Shown in pieces: positions 7,517 through 16,902 of a DNA stretch of 64,000 bases (position 1 is its first letter; each line of letters begins with the position of its first letter). The notes under the pieces are model-generated. The model searched no databases and was not told the origin of the DNA. It was given only the letters and a program-made list of their open reading frames with translations. Location of the stretch: positions 62,001 to 126,000 of the forward strand of contig CAZAER010000001.1 of the NCBI GenBank assembly GCA_964484195.1, given 5' to 3'. The stretch comes from JALHOP01 sp964484195 (GTDB taxonomy: Bacteria > Myxococcota > XYA12-FULL-58-9 > JALHOP01). A program made the translations under genes and the position numbers.

Positions 7517-9043
7517 ATGTCCGAAGTTACAAGCGACTCCGATTTGATGCAGCGTATCGTTAGCCTCTGCAAGCGGCGGGGGTTCGTGTTCCAGTCGAGT
7601 GAGATCTATGGGGGCTTGAAGAGCGCCTATGATTACGGTCCGCTCGGGGTCGAGTTGAAGCGCAACCTCATGAATGAGTGGTGGCGCAACATGGTGCATG
7701 AGCGAGAGGACGTCGTCGGTATCGACGCGTCGATCATCATGCATCCGAAAGTCTGGGAAGCGTCGGGGCACCTCGCCGGGTTCTCCGATCCGCTCGTCGA
7801 CTGTCGCAACTGCAAGGCGCGTTTCCGGGCCGACAAGGCGCCGCGCGCGACCGCCGGTAGCGAGGTCGAGTACCAAGAGGGCGGCAAGAAGAGCGGCAAG
7901 AAGCTCAAGGGCGTCGTGAAGGGCACCTACGTTTGCCCGGTGTGCCAAGGGCCGGACCTCTCCGACGAGCGCCAATTCAACCTGATGTTCCGCACCCAGC
8001 TCGGACCGGTGGACGTCATCGGCGACCTCGCAAACTTCGTCGACAAGAACCGCGAGCTCTCCGGCCCGGACCTGCGCAAGGCACTCGAGGAACGTGTCCG
8101 CGAAAGCGCGGTTTATCTGCGTCCCGAGACCGCGCAGGCCATGTTCGTGCAGTTCTTGAACGTCCAGCAGACCATGTCGATGAAGGTCCCGTTCGGCATC
8201 GCGCAGATGGGCAAGAGCTTCCGCAACGAAATCACGGTCGAGCACTTCATCTTCCGCTCGTGTGAGTTCGAGCAGATGGAGATGGAGTTCTTCTGCGAGC
8301 CCGGCACCCAAGGCGAGTGGCTCGAGTACTGGCGCAACCAGCGCATGAATTGGTGGAAGCGCTACGCCAACGACAAGGAAAAGTTCCGTTTCCGCGAGCA
8401 CGAGGCCGACGAGCTCGCGCACTATGCCGACAAGACCTACGACATCGAATACGAGTACCCGTGGGGGTGGGGTGAGCTCGAAGGCGTCGCCTCGCGCACC
8501 GACTACGACCTGGGGAAGCACCAGGAACATTCTGGGACGAAGCTCAGCTACTTCGATCAGCAGAAGAATGACCCCACAACCGGCAAGCCCGGCTGGCGCT
8601 ATCTGCCGTACGTCATCGAGCCGGCGGCGGGTGCCACACGTGGTCTTCTCGTCTACCTCATCGACGCCTATCGGGAAGAAGCGGTGCCCGGGAAGACCGG
8701 TGAGGACGCGACCCGTACGTTGCTCAAGCTCCACCCTCGGCTCGCGCCCATCAAGGCCGCCGTTCTGCCCTTGGTGAAGAAGGACGGCATGCCCGAGATC
8801 GCTCGCGACCTCGTGAAGCAGTTCTTCAAGGCCGGTGTGAACGCGAGCTACGACGAGCAACACGCCATCGGCAAACGTTATCGCCGACACGACGAAGCGG
8901 GCACCCCGTACTGCATCACCATCGACGGCCAAACGAAGGAAGACGGCACCGTCACGATTCGTGACCGCGATAGCATGCAGCAAGAGCGCATCCCCGCGGC
9001 CAATGCTCTCGAAGTCGTGCACGCGCGCTTGCGCGAGGCTTAG
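7517..9043 (+). CDS. glyQS: Glycyl-tRNA synthetase, homodimeric type
   Basis: A 508-residue class II synthetase that charges tRNA-Gly. The N-terminus LMQRIVSLCKRRGFVFQSSE is typical of the single-chain alpha2 enzyme; the class II motifs are seen in AYDYGPLGVELKRNL (motif 1 region), the RPETAQAMFVQF stretch, FRNEI (motif 2) and the C-terminal anticodon-binding domain from about residue 410. A putative zinc-binding insertion has Cys pairs CRNC and CPVC. Length agrees with the family. Its stop overlaps the stop of the convergent gene at 9040, so no terminator separates them. Confidence 0.96.
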   Translation: MSEVTSDSDLMQRIVSLCKRRGFVFQSSEIYGGLKSAYDYGPLGVELKRNLMNEWWRNMVHEREDVVGIDASIIMHPKVWEASGHLAGFSDPLVDCRNCKARFRADKAPRATAGSEVEYQEGGKKSGKKLKGVVKGTYVCPVCQGPDLSDERQFNLMFRTQLGPVDVIGDLANFVDKNRELSGPDLRKALEERVRESAVYLRPETAQAMFVQFLNVQQTMSMKVPFGIAQMGKSFRNEITVEHFIFRSCEFEQMEMEFFCEPGTQGEWLEYWRNQRMNWWKRYANDKEKFRFREHEADELAHYADKTYDIEYEYPWGWGELEGVASRTDYDLGKHQEHSGTKLSYFDQQKNDPTTGKPGWRYLPYVIEPAAGATRGLLVYLIDAYREEAVPGKTGEDATRTLLKLHPRLAPIKAAVLPLVKKDGMPEIARDLVKQFFKAGVNASYDEQHAIGKRYRRHDEAGTPYCITIDGQTKEDGTVTIRDRDSMQQERIPAANALEVVHARLREA

Positions 9044-9633
9044 GGAGCGTTTTTCGCCGCGAGGGCTTCGAGCAGCCGTCGGTCGAAGCGGCCGTCGAAC
9101 TCGTCAGAATAGATCTCCGGTACGCCTTTGCGGACGCGCAGGCGGAAGCGCATCTTCACGCGCGTGTCGCCGCGCTCGACCGGGGCGAAGCTCTGCCAGA
9201 CTTGGCCGGCGGGAAGGGTCATGTCGTAGTAGCTGTTCCCGCACCAAGAAGACGTCAGGTACTCGATGTCGTGCCATGTGCCGCCGGGCAGCTTTGCCTG
9301 ACGGAACATGAACAGGACATGGTCTTGGGTTTCGAACACAGCTGGCTCGTTGGTGTCGTTGACCACCCAGACGATGAACGTGTTCGGTGGATGCGCGCTG
9401 CCGTCGCGCGGATTCACCAGGATACGCAAGCCACCGACTGGCTCGTAGCCGTACGGCGGCCGATAGGGGCGCCCCTCGCTGTAGTACTGGTTCTCCATAC
9501 CGCTTGCTTGCCCGCCAACGACGAACCTAGCCTCACGGCGGGGAATGGTTTGCTTTTCATGCTCCTCGACGACCTCGGCGTGCGCGCTGGCGGTCACGAG
9601 AACGAGGGTCGAGCCCAAAGCGAGCAGGCGCAT
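9040..9633 (-). CDS. Exported protein of unknown function
   Basis: A 197-residue protein with a clear signal peptide (MRLLALGSTLVLVTASAHA) starting at the ATG at 9633; the longer in-frame extension upstream is unlikely because it would bury the signal. The mature part is beta-rich with FIVWVVNDTNEPAVFETQDHV, a GTWHDIEYLTSSWCGNSYYD segment and a final VKMRFRLRVRKG strand followed by a helix. I do not recognise a family; the fold looks like a single beta-sandwich that could dress or cap a surface structure. It overlaps the glycyl-tRNA synthetase stop by four bases and is divergent from the beta-helix gene at 9715. Confidence 0.75.
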   Translation of the reverse strand: MRLLALGSTLVLVTASAHAEVVEEHEKQTIPRREARFVVGGQASGMENQYYSEGRPYRPPYGYEPVGGLRILVNPRDGSAHPPNTFIVWVVNDTNEPAVFETQDHVLFMFRQAKLPGGTWHDIEYLTSSWCGNSYYDMTLPAGQVWQSFAPVERGDTRVKMRFRLRVRKGVPEIYSDEFDGRFDRRLLEALAAKNAP

Positions 9634-9714
9634 CCGCGGATTGTAACGAATCTTCGCGCGGTTTGCTCCGTTCTCCGGCTTTGAGGCAAAAACGGTTCCC
9701 TCGAAGGAGTCACC

Positions 9715-12489
9715 GTGCGCCCACTCATCGTTCTCTCGGCCGTTCTTTCGTTCGCAACGTCGGTTCCGGCTCACGCGCGTGATTGGTTCGTGCGCGAAGG
9801 CAGCCCAGGCGGCGACGGCTCACTCGCCAAGCCCTTCGCCGACCCCTGGCAGGCGCTCGACAAGGCCGAAGCCAACGACGTCGTCCACGTCACGGGAGGC
9901 AAGTACTTCGGCAAGCACAGCATGGGAACGTGGACCCTCCCATACGACGGCGTGCAGCTCATTGGTGGCTACACCGCCGACTTCAAGTCGCGTGACCCGT
10001 GGAAGAACCTGACCGAGCTGCTCTGGGACGCCAAGTCGAAGAACTGGCCGAAAGAAGCGCGTCTCAACTCGAACGCCAAGAACACCGTCGTCGACGGCGT
10101 CGTCATCGACATGGTGGAGCAGAACGAATACGTCGACCCCGAGCGCACCGGCCGCCGCGACAAAGCCGCCGAGCGCGCCATGCATTTCACCAAACCGGCA
10201 ACCGTCCGCAATAGCGTCATCGTCAACTCCGGCGAGTACGGCATCACGTGCCGCGGCGCGTCCGTCATCGAGAACAACCTGATCGTCAACGCCGTGGGCT
10301 GGGGCATCGAGGTGCAATCGGGCGAGAAGGAGCCGGCGCTCATCAAGAACAACACCGTCGTCTTCGCCTGGACCTTCAAGGAAGCAGGGAAGGGCGCCTA
10401 TCAGGGCTCGTCGGTTTCGCTGCAAGGCCCGGCGACGGTCACCGGCAACATCCTGGCGCACAACGACGACCAGGGCGTCTACCAGACCGTGAAGCCCGAA
10501 CAGGTCTCGCTCACGAAGAACCTGTTCTTCATGAACCTGTACGCGAACCTTCAGTTCAGCATCAACGGGCAGAACCAGGGCATCGACGACAAGTCGATGG
10601 AGCTCCTCGAAGAGGTCGGCCTCAAAGCCTACGACGGCAACGTCGTGCAGAACCCCAAGCTTCCCCTCGATCCCAAGTGGATGGACAAGTACTCGCAGCG
10701 CACCGCCGGCGCTCCCGGCAAGCTCGTCATGGACGACTGGAACAAGCTGCGCAAAGAGCTCGGATTGAACCTCGTGGGTGGCAAGTACGAGCAGGCGAGC
10801 GGCATCGCTCCGCCGTACGCGCTCGACAAGGCGCTGCAGCTCATGGCCCCGAAAAACGCCGACGGCTTCGGCGCTCGTGTCGCTAAAACGGACATCAAGT
10901 ACACCGCTAGCGGCGCGGTCGCCGCCGCCCCGCAACGCGACTACCAGAAGGTCGAGCTTTCGAGCTGGGCCGACAACGCCGGGGGCGTCAACGGCAAGGC
11001 ACTCGAAATGGTCGTCGCCGTCGGCCCGGTCGCCAACATCAACGGTCTGCCGTCGCAGTACGACAAAGACCAGCACGCCGGCACCTTCCTTTACGACAAG
11101 GACGGCAACGGGAAGCGCGTCACCGGCTTCTATCCCAAGGGCTCGAGCAGCCAGCGCGGTCTCGACGCGGCGAGCGGGTACTACCAAGGCAGCGGCAAGC
11201 CCGACCGTCTCTACACGGTGCGCGGGATCGCCTACACGATGAACAGCGTCCCGAAGGCAGGCTTCTTCGTGGAGAGCATCGAGGCCGGCACGGGGAGCGC
11301 CGGAAGCACCGCGAGCGGCCAGACTCGTCCGCAGGGTCGGGACTGGTTCGTCCGGGCCGGCGCCACCGGCGGTGACGGCAGCAAGGACAAGCCCTTCCGC
11401 GATCCCTGGCAAGCGCTCGAGAAGGCGCAGTCCGGCGACAACATCCACGTCGCCGAGGGCGAGTACAACGGCAAGCTCAAGGCCGGTAACTGGGCGATCC
11501 CGACGACTTACATCGCGCTCATCGGCGGCTACGACAAGGACTTCAAGAGCCGCAACCCCTGGAAGAACCCAACGCTATTGCGGACGGGTGCCGACTACAA
11601 AGGCCACCGCAACGGCTACACCATCGAGGGTGGTCCGACCGATCACTCCGGCGCCATCCTCGACGGCTTCGTCTTCGATAAACAACAGGACAACAAGTAC
11701 AAGTCGAACGGCGACCTCGACTACGACAACTCCGACAAGAACCAGCACGTCTGGATCTCGCGTCCGGGGTCGATCATCCGCAATTGCATCTTCTCGAACG
11801 GCGCCGAAGGTGCGCTGCGCACCGCGAACGGCGTCACCGTCGAGAACAACATCTTCATGAACCACCTGCGCAAGGTCGTCGACGTGCAGCCGGGGTTCGG
11901 TACCGACCCGTTCATCTTCCGCAAGAATACGGTGGCGTTCTCGTGGGACCTCCGCTTCGGCCAGGGTCACGGGTCGAACGGCAATCTGCTGATCATCGGT
12001 ACGCGCATTCCCGCTATCGTGGACGGCAACATCTTCGAGTTCGCCGACAACGACGCCATTCGCTTGAACGCCGACGCGCGTGACGTCGAGCTCACGAACA
12101 ACACCTTCGCCCACAACCTCTGGGCGAACGTCCAGAAGCCCGACGGCTGGGTCTCGGTCGACGACAAGAGCTTCGCGCAGCTCTCGGACTTCGGCTGGAA
12201 GAAGCTCTCCGGAAACCAGGTTGTGAGCGCGAACCTGCCGCTCACCAAGGCCTTCCTCGACGTCTACTTGGGCCGCACTGCTTACGTCCCGGGCAAGGTG
12301 ACCATGGACGACTGGAACAATCTGCGCGAGGTGCTCGGACAGCCGCTCCTCGCCACGGGGGGCCAGGGCCCCAGCGGCTTCATGCCGGCCTACGATTACA
12401 AAGAGGTTCTCAAGATGTTCCCGAAGAACCCCAAGGTGTCCGCGGGAGCACGCGCCCAGGACCTACCGGTCAGCTTCAAGGGAAGCTGA
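9715..12489 (+). CDS. Secreted right-handed beta-helix protein with tandem duplication
   Basis: A 924-residue exported protein starting at GTG 9715, with signal peptide LIVLSAVLSFATSVPAHA. It contains two homologous parallel beta-helix modules. Each opens with RDWFVR-G-GGDGS-KPF-DPWQAL (residues about 22 and 542), continues with LIGGY--DFKSR-PWKN and asparagine-rich helix turns (VIENNLIVN, VENNIFMN), and closes with MDDWN-LR--LG (about 340 and 864). A non-duplicated segment of about 190 residues joins them. Such folds are typical of polysaccharide-acting or surface-binding proteins; no catalytic residues could be assigned. The gene stops exactly where the convergent gene at 12490 stops. Confidence 0.85.
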   Translation: MRPLIVLSAVLSFATSVPAHARDWFVREGSPGGDGSLAKPFADPWQALDKAEANDVVHVTGGKYFGKHSMGTWTLPYDGVQLIGGYTADFKSRDPWKNLTELLWDAKSKNWPKEARLNSNAKNTVVDGVVIDMVEQNEYVDPERTGRRDKAAERAMHFTKPATVRNSVIVNSGEYGITCRGASVIENNLIVNAVGWGIEVQSGEKEPALIKNNTVVFAWTFKEAGKGAYQGSSVSLQGPATVTGNILAHNDDQGVYQTVKPEQVSLTKNLFFMNLYANLQFSINGQNQGIDDKSMELLEEVGLKAYDGNVVQNPKLPLDPKWMDKYSQRTAGAPGKLVMDDWNKLRKELGLNLVGGKYEQASGIAPPYALDKALQLMAPKNADGFGARVAKTDIKYTASGAVAAAPQRDYQKVELSSWADNAGGVNGKALEMVVAVGPVANINGLPSQYDKDQHAGTFLYDKDGNGKRVTGFYPKGSSSQRGLDAASGYYQGSGKPDRLYTVRGIAYTMNSVPKAGFFVESIEAGTGSAGSTASGQTRPQGRDWFVRAGATGGDGSKDKPFRDPWQALEKAQSGDNIHVAEGEYNGKLKAGNWAIPTTYIALIGGYDKDFKSRNPWKNPTLLRTGADYKGHRNGYTIEGGPTDHSGAILDGFVFDKQQDNKYKSNGDLDYDNSDKNQHVWISRPGSIIRNCIFSNGAEGALRTANGVTVENNIFMNHLRKVVDVQPGFGTDPFIFRKNTVAFSWDLRFGQGHGSNGNLLIIGTRIPAIVDGNIFEFADNDAIRLNADARDVELTNNTFAHNLWANVQKPDGWVSVDDKSFAQLSDFGWKKLSGNQVVSANLPLTKAFLDVYLGRTAYVPGKVTMDDWNNLREVLGQPLLATGGQGPSGFMPAYDYKEVLKMFPKNPKVSAGARAQDLPVSFKGS

Positions 12490-12933
12490 CTAGCGGCGGA
12501 GGGCCATACAGAACGCGGTCGGCTTGTCCTCACAGCCAATCAGGCCGAGGACCTGCTGATACCGTGCGGCGGTGGCGCGCTTTGCGCCCTCACGTGCGCC
12601 TTCGTTTTCGAGAGACTGATCGACCTCGGTCTTCAGGGCACCGCGGGCCTGGTCGACGATAGCGACCAAGCGGTCCGCGATCTCTTGTCGCGTAGCGTCC
12701 GCTGACGGCTCGCGCTGCTTGGCCGCCTCGAAGATGTGACTAATGGCCCCTCCGAGCTCGGCGTACGTCGTGTCGGCGCTCAACTGCGTGACCACCGATT
12801 GATAGGCGTCGACAGCGGAGCGCACCTGCTCGACCAAGCTGCGTTCCTGGGCGGGTGTGAGTGCCTCGACGACCGTGGTCCACTTGCCAGGCTTGATTCC
12901 GTCGGGGCCAATGACTGCTGCGTTGTCGCTCAT
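12490..12933 (-). CDS. Hypothetical protein
   Basis: A 147-residue, mainly helical, soluble protein with no signal peptide. I used the ATG at 12933 (MSDNAAVIGPDG), since the upstream in-frame GTG region adds only a short odd tail. Visible segments are LTPAQERSLVEQVRSAVDAY, IFEAAKQREPSADATRQEI and a C-terminal helix with two cysteines (IGCEDKPTAFCMALRR). No family recognised. It lies 65 bases downstream of the TPR lipoprotein gene on the same strand and may belong to the same transcript. Its stop abuts the stop of the beta-helix gene with no spacer. Confidence 0.65.
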   Translation of the reverse strand: MSDNAAVIGPDGIKPGKWTTVVEALTPAQERSLVEQVRSAVDAYQSVVTQLSADTTYAELGGAISHIFEAAKQREPSADATRQEIADRLVAIVDQARGALKTEVDQSLENEGAREGAKRATAARYQQVLGLIGCEDKPTAFCMALRR

Positions 12934-12998
12934 GGGGGGAGTATCGCGACCAAGACCCACGCGATGCTGTGCGCCGTGCCGTCCTCTTGGCGCCGTGC

Positions 12999-14033
12999 TC
13001 AGTGCGCTCGATCACCCCGAATGCGCGCGAGCTGCGCGGCTGCTTCTTTGGCGGCGGCCTTGTCGCCGAACTTGCGGGCGGCGTCTTTGATGTCGCGCCA
13101 CACCTCGATGCTGTCGTTGTGGCTGACGGCCAGCGTCTTCAAAGACTCGTAGCCAGCCCGGTCACCGGAGCGCCAAGCGAGCTGAGCCCGGCGCAAGCGT
13201 ACCCACGGGTGATCACCCTTGAGCTCCTCGGCGCGATCGACACGCGTCTTGGCTTCGGCCAAGCGGTTCAAGGCGATGAGCGCTCCAGCGGACCCGAGGT
13301 AGGCGCCGGCGTCGTTCGGGCGGCCACGGGCCAGGAGCTCATAGTCCGCGAAAGCACGCTCGTAGTCGTCGGCTTGCATGCGCAGACGGGCGCGTAGCTT
13401 GAGCGCGTTGGCGTTCGTGCCGTCGGCGCGCAGCGCGTGAGTGCAGGCTTCGATGGCCGCCGGCTGGTCGTCGTGCTCGTTGCGGGCAGCGAGGGCTTCG
13501 GCGAGCAGCAGCCACGCGTCCGAGCGGCCCGGATCCTTGTCGACGGCTCCCTGGAGCACGTCGACCGCGGCCTTGGCGTCGCCGGCTTCGAGGAGCGCAT
13601 AGCCGTAGTCTTGCTGCACGCGAGGATCTTCGGGCGCGAGTGTGGCTGCGCGCTTGAGCTGCGCGACGCCGTCGTTCGTCCGCTTGAGCAGAAGTAGGGT
13701 CAGGCCGAGCTGCTGCGCGAACTCGGCGTCGTCGGGGGTCTTGGCGAGCCACTCGCGGTAGATGCGTTCGGCGTTGGCGTAGTCGCCGGTGATGTCGTAC
13801 ACGCTCGCGAGCTCTGCCGACTCGTCACGGCCGACCGCTCCCATGGCGCGTGCTTTTTCGTATTGGGTAATCGCCTCCGGCAAGCGCTCCGCTTGTGCGT
13901 ACGACCGCGCGACTGCGAGCGTATCGGCGACGCTCATGGGTGGCGGTTCACCGCCCGCGCGACCGGGACCCTCGGCGCCTCGGCTGCAGGCGACCAGGGA
14001 AGCGGCGAAGGCGAGGCAAACGACGATGCGCAT
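12999..14033 (-). CDS. TPR-repeat lipoprotein
   Basis: A lipoprotein of about 344 residues. The ATG at 14033 gives a compact signal (MRIVVCLAFAASLVAC) with a good lipobox; a start 15 bases upstream at 14048 is also possible. The mature protein is a string of tetratricopeptide repeats, for example AQAERLPEAITQYEKARAMG, ITGDYANAERIYREWLAKTP and LLEAGDAKAAVDVLQGAVDK. TPR lipoproteins usually act as scaffolds for envelope machines. The gene is divergent from mreB with 69 bases between them, so a link to cell shape or wall synthesis is possible but unproven. Confidence 0.85.
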   Translation of the reverse strand: MRIVVCLAFAASLVACSRGAEGPGRAGGEPPPMSVADTLAVARSYAQAERLPEAITQYEKARAMGAVGRDESAELASVYDITGDYANAERIYREWLAKTPDDAEFAQQLGLTLLLLKRTNDGVAQLKRAATLAPEDPRVQQDYGYALLEAGDAKAAVDVLQGAVDKDPGRSDAWLLLAEALAARNEHDDQPAAIEACTHALRADGTNANALKLRARLRMQADDYERAFADYELLARGRPNDAGAYLGSAGALIALNRLAEAKTRVDRAEELKGDHPWVRLRRAQLAWRSGDRAGYESLKTLAVSHNDSIEVWRDIKDAARKFGDKAAAKEAAAQLARIRGDRAH

Positions 14034-14117
14034 CATGAGGTCGTGCATATCGTGACATCGCTGGCCGCGAAACGATTGCTTCGGGCCATCGACTCCTAGT
14101 ACGAACGAATCGAATCC

Positions 14118-15155
14118 ATGTTCGACCCAATTCTTGGTCTATTTTCGACCGATCTAGCGATCGACCTCGGCACCGCCAACACCTTGGTCTACGTGCGCAA
14201 GCGCGGCATCGTCGTCAACGAGCCGTCGGTGGTCGCCATTGCCAAGAACGGCGGGCAACAGAAAGTCGTTGCCGTCGGTCTCGACGCCAAGAACATGCTC
14301 GGCAAGACGCCGGGCAACATCGTCGCCATCCGCCCCATGCGCGACGGAGTCATCGCCGACTTCACCGTGACCGAGGCGATGCTCAAGTATTTCATCGCCA
14401 AGATTCACAATCGCCGTCACTTCGTGCGCTCGCGCCTCATCATCTCCGTCCCCGCCGGCATCACCAATGTCGAGCGCAAGGCGGTTCGCGAGGCCGCCGA
14501 GAATGCCGGCGTGCGCCAGGTCTGGCTCATCGAGCAACCGATGGCCGCGGCGATTGGGGCTGGTCTGCCGGTCCGCGAAGCGCGCGGCAATATGATCGTC
14601 GACATTGGTGGCGGCACGACCGACGTCGCCGTGGTCTCGATGTCGGGCATGGTCACGAACGTCACGCTCAAGGTCGCCGGCGACAAGCTCGACGAGGCGA
14701 TCATCAACTACGTGCGCCGCAACCACAACATGCTCATTGGTGAGCGCACCGCCGAGCAGATCAAGTTCCAGCTCGGCAGCGTCTGGGCACCCGACGACGC
14801 CGTCGAGCCGACGCCCATGGACGTGAAGGGACGCGACCTCATCAGCGGCGTGCCGAAGTCCATCGAGCTCACCGCGCCCGAAGTTCGAGACGCTTTGGCG
14901 GACTGCGCGCGCAGCATCCTCGAAGCCGTCAAGGCGACGCTCGAGAAGACGCCCCCTGAGCTTGCGGGCGACATCTCCGATCGCGGCATCGTTCTCGCGG
15001 GCGGTGGTGCGGGCCTCAGAGGTCTTGCCACCATGCTGCGTGAAGAGATCGGTATTCCTGCGTTCGTCGCCGATGAGCCGCTGCTTTCGGTGGTCAAAGG
15101 CGCGGGCATGGTCCTCGAGGACATCGAGGGCTACAAGCAGATCCTGATTGATTGA
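14118..15155 (+). CDS. mreB: Rod shape-determining protein MreB
   Basis: A 345-residue actin-like cytoskeletal protein that guides lateral wall synthesis. The N-terminal DLAIDLGTANTLVYVRKRGI phosphate loop, EPSVVAI, the GRTP-region counterpart (LGKTPGNIVAIRPM), the MIVDIGGGTTDVAVVS second phosphate loop and GIVLAGGGAGLRGL adenosine motif are all present and length is normal. It is not followed by mreC/mreD; instead an RluA-type gene begins at a TTG overlapping its stop. Confidence 0.97.
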   Translation: MFDPILGLFSTDLAIDLGTANTLVYVRKRGIVVNEPSVVAIAKNGGQQKVVAVGLDAKNMLGKTPGNIVAIRPMRDGVIADFTVTEAMLKYFIAKIHNRRHFVRSRLIISVPAGITNVERKAVREAAENAGVRQVWLIEQPMAAAIGAGLPVREARGNMIVDIGGGTTDVAVVSMSGMVTNVTLKVAGDKLDEAIINYVRRNHNMLIGERTAEQIKFQLGSVWAPDDAVEPTPMDVKGRDLISGVPKSIELTAPEVRDALADCARSILEAVKATLEKTPPELAGDISDRGIVLAGGGAGLRGLATMLREEIGIPAFVADEPLLSVVKGAGMVLEDIEGYKQILID

Positions 15156-16071
15156 GCTCACCGTCGAGCAGGCCGACGACGGCGAGAAGCTCGATCGCAT
15201 CGTAGCGCGCGCGCTCGACGTGTCGCGGCGCATCGCCCGCATCGTCATCGGCGAGGGGGCGGTCACCGTCAACGGTAAGCCCTGGAAGATCATCGCCAAG
15301 CCCGTGAGGGCAGGGGCGAAAGTCGCTATCGACCGCACCCGTGAAGCGGTCGCCGAGCAGCCGCGACACGAGCCAGCTCTCGATCGTGAGCGCATCATCC
15401 ATCTCGATCGCGAGCTCGTGGTCATCGACAAGCCCGCCGACCTGCTCTCCGAGACCGACCGCGCCGGTAGCGTGTCGTTACAGACACTCGTTCCCAAGCT
15501 GCTCGCGACACTCAGCGAGCGCAATCGTGACGTCTGGCTCGTGCACCGTCTCGATGCCGGGACGAGCGGTGTGATCGTGCTTGCGCGCACCGCAGCTGCG
15601 GGTCGGATGCTCGACGCGGTCTTTCGCGAGGCCAAGGCGAGCAAACGCTACCTCGCGCTCTGCAATGGGCGTCTTGCCGACGAGCGTGACATCGATGGGC
15701 CGATCGGCCGCGCCCAGGGCACACGCCACAAGGTCGATCCGCAGCAGGGCAAGCCGGCTTTTACCAAGCTCGTGCCCAGAGCCGTGGGCACGACAGCGAC
15801 GCTGGTCGAAGCCCGTCCTCGTACCGGCCGCACCCACCAGATCCGCGTGCACGCCGCGCACGCCGGACATCCACTCTTGGGTGACCGACTCTACGGCGGC
15901 CCGGTCTACACCGCGAGCACGCCACCACAAGCCATCGGACGCGTAATGCTGCACGCCTGCAGCCTGACGCTGCCGCACCCAGCGACCGGCAAGCCGACCG
16001 AGTGGATCGCCAAGGCGCCGAAAGATTTCGTCACGCTCGCAGCGACCTTGGGCATCGCCGAAGGGCTGTGA
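15148..16071 (+). CDS. RluA-family RNA pseudouridine synthase
   Basis: A 307-residue enzyme that isomerises uridine to pseudouridine in rRNA or tRNA. An N-terminal S4 RNA-binding domain (GEKLDRIVARALDVSRRIAR, GAVTVNGKP) precedes the catalytic domain, whose signature is VHRLDAGTSGVIVLAR with the catalytic Asp136. The C-terminal part has RTGRTHQIRVHAAHAGHPLL and GDRLYGG, both typical of the family. The start is a TTG that overlaps the mreB stop; no ATG or GTG fits better. Which RNA position it modifies cannot be told. Confidence 0.93.
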   Translation: MIELTVEQADDGEKLDRIVARALDVSRRIARIVIGEGAVTVNGKPWKIIAKPVRAGAKVAIDRTREAVAEQPRHEPALDRERIIHLDRELVVIDKPADLLSETDRAGSVSLQTLVPKLLATLSERNRDVWLVHRLDAGTSGVIVLARTAAAGRMLDAVFREAKASKRYLALCNGRLADERDIDGPIGRAQGTRHKVDPQQGKPAFTKLVPRAVGTTATLVEARPRTGRTHQIRVHAAHAGHPLLGDRLYGGPVYTASTPPQAIGRVMLHACSLTLPHPATGKPTEWIAKAPKDFVTLAATLGIAEGL

Positions 16072-16086
16072 TAGGCGCGCTCTCCG

Positions 16087-16902
16087 ATGTCGCGCAGAGT
16101 CAAATTCCAGAAGCAGACCGCCGCTAAAGCGGACAAACACGCCCTCTATCTGTTGTCGGTGCAAGACCCCGACAGCGATATTCGGTTCATCGACCGGGTC
16201 TTCAAGAACGAGCGTGGGCGCGCGCCGCTCACCTTGCGCGAAGACTTCTGCGGCACGGCGAAGCTGTGCGCCGACTGGGTCGAGCGTAAGCCCGAAGGTG
16301 AAGCTTGGGGGCTCGATCTCCACGCGCCCACGATGCAGTACGGTCGGGACCACTACCTCGAGCCCTTGGGGGATCGTGCCGCGCGCGTCCATCTGCTCGA
16401 GCGTGACGTGCTGGACGGCATCAACACGCGAGTCGATGTCGCGGTCGCCTTCAACTTCTCGTATTGCGTCTTCAAGGACCGCAAGACCCTCGTCCGCTAT
16501 TACGAGCGCGTCAGGAAGGGCCTGTCCCCAGACGGTGTCTTTTTCACCGACATTCACGGCGGGCCGGACGCCCAGGTCGAGGTCGTCGAGCGCACCAAAC
16601 ATCCGGCGTTCACCTATGTTTGGGAGCAGGCGGTCATGGACGCGGTCAGCGCCCACGCCATGCGCTACATCGGCTTCGAGTTCCCCGACGGCACCAAGAT
16701 GAAACGCGCCTTCACCTACGACTGGCGCATCTGGACGCTCCCCGAGCTCATCGACGCGATGTACGAAGCCGGCTTCGCGCGGGTCGACACCTACTGGGAG
16801 GGCGCAAACACGGATGGCTCCGGCAACGGCGTCTTCCGCAAGGTAAAGCGCGCCGACAACGAAGACTCGTGGATCGCTTATCTCGCGGCTTGGCCGCGCT
16901 AG
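16087..16902 (+). CDS. SAM-dependent methyltransferase
   Basis: A 271-residue class I methyltransferase. The SAM-binding motif is degenerate but readable: LTLREDFCGTAKLCADWVER followed by GEAWGLDLHAPTM, then an acidic loop LLERDVLDG and VDVAVAFNFSYCVFKD, with a post-motif VRKGLSPDGVFFTDIHGG. Substrate unknown. It starts 15 bases after the pseudouridine synthase and ends on a CTAG that also provides the stop of waaA on the other strand. Confidence 0.82.
   Translation: MSRRVKFQKQTAAKADKHALYLLSVQDPDSDIRFIDRVFKNERGRAPLTLREDFCGTAKLCADWVERKPEGEAWGLDLHAPTMQYGRDHYLEPLGDRAARVHLLERDVLDGINTRVDVAVAFNFSYCVFKDRKTLVRYYERVRKGLSPDGVFFTDIHGGPDAQVEVVERTKHPAFTYVWEQAVMDAVSAHAMRYIGFEFPDGTKMKRAFTYDWRIWTLPELIDAMYEAGFARVDTYWEGANTDGSGNGVFRKVKRADNEDSWIAYLAAWPR

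Noticed and set aside
8521..8545. CCAGGAACATTC sequence as a fourth REP copy
   Set aside because: Only a partial match to the 17-mer, and it lies within conserved glycyl-tRNA synthetase codons.
7349..9022. 557-residue ORF antisense to the glycyl-tRNA synthetase gene
   Set aside because: Shadow reading frame of a GC-rich gene; the protein is repetitive in Asp, His, Val and Leu and matches no family, while the opposite strand encodes a full synthetase.
9820..11448. 542-residue ORF antisense to the beta-helix gene
   Set aside because: Same cause: stop codons are rare on the antisense of GC-rich genes. The sense strand has signal peptide and repeats.
14154..15644. 496-residue ORF antisense to mreB and the pseudouridine synthase gene
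   Set aside because: Opposite strand encodes two clear conserved proteins.
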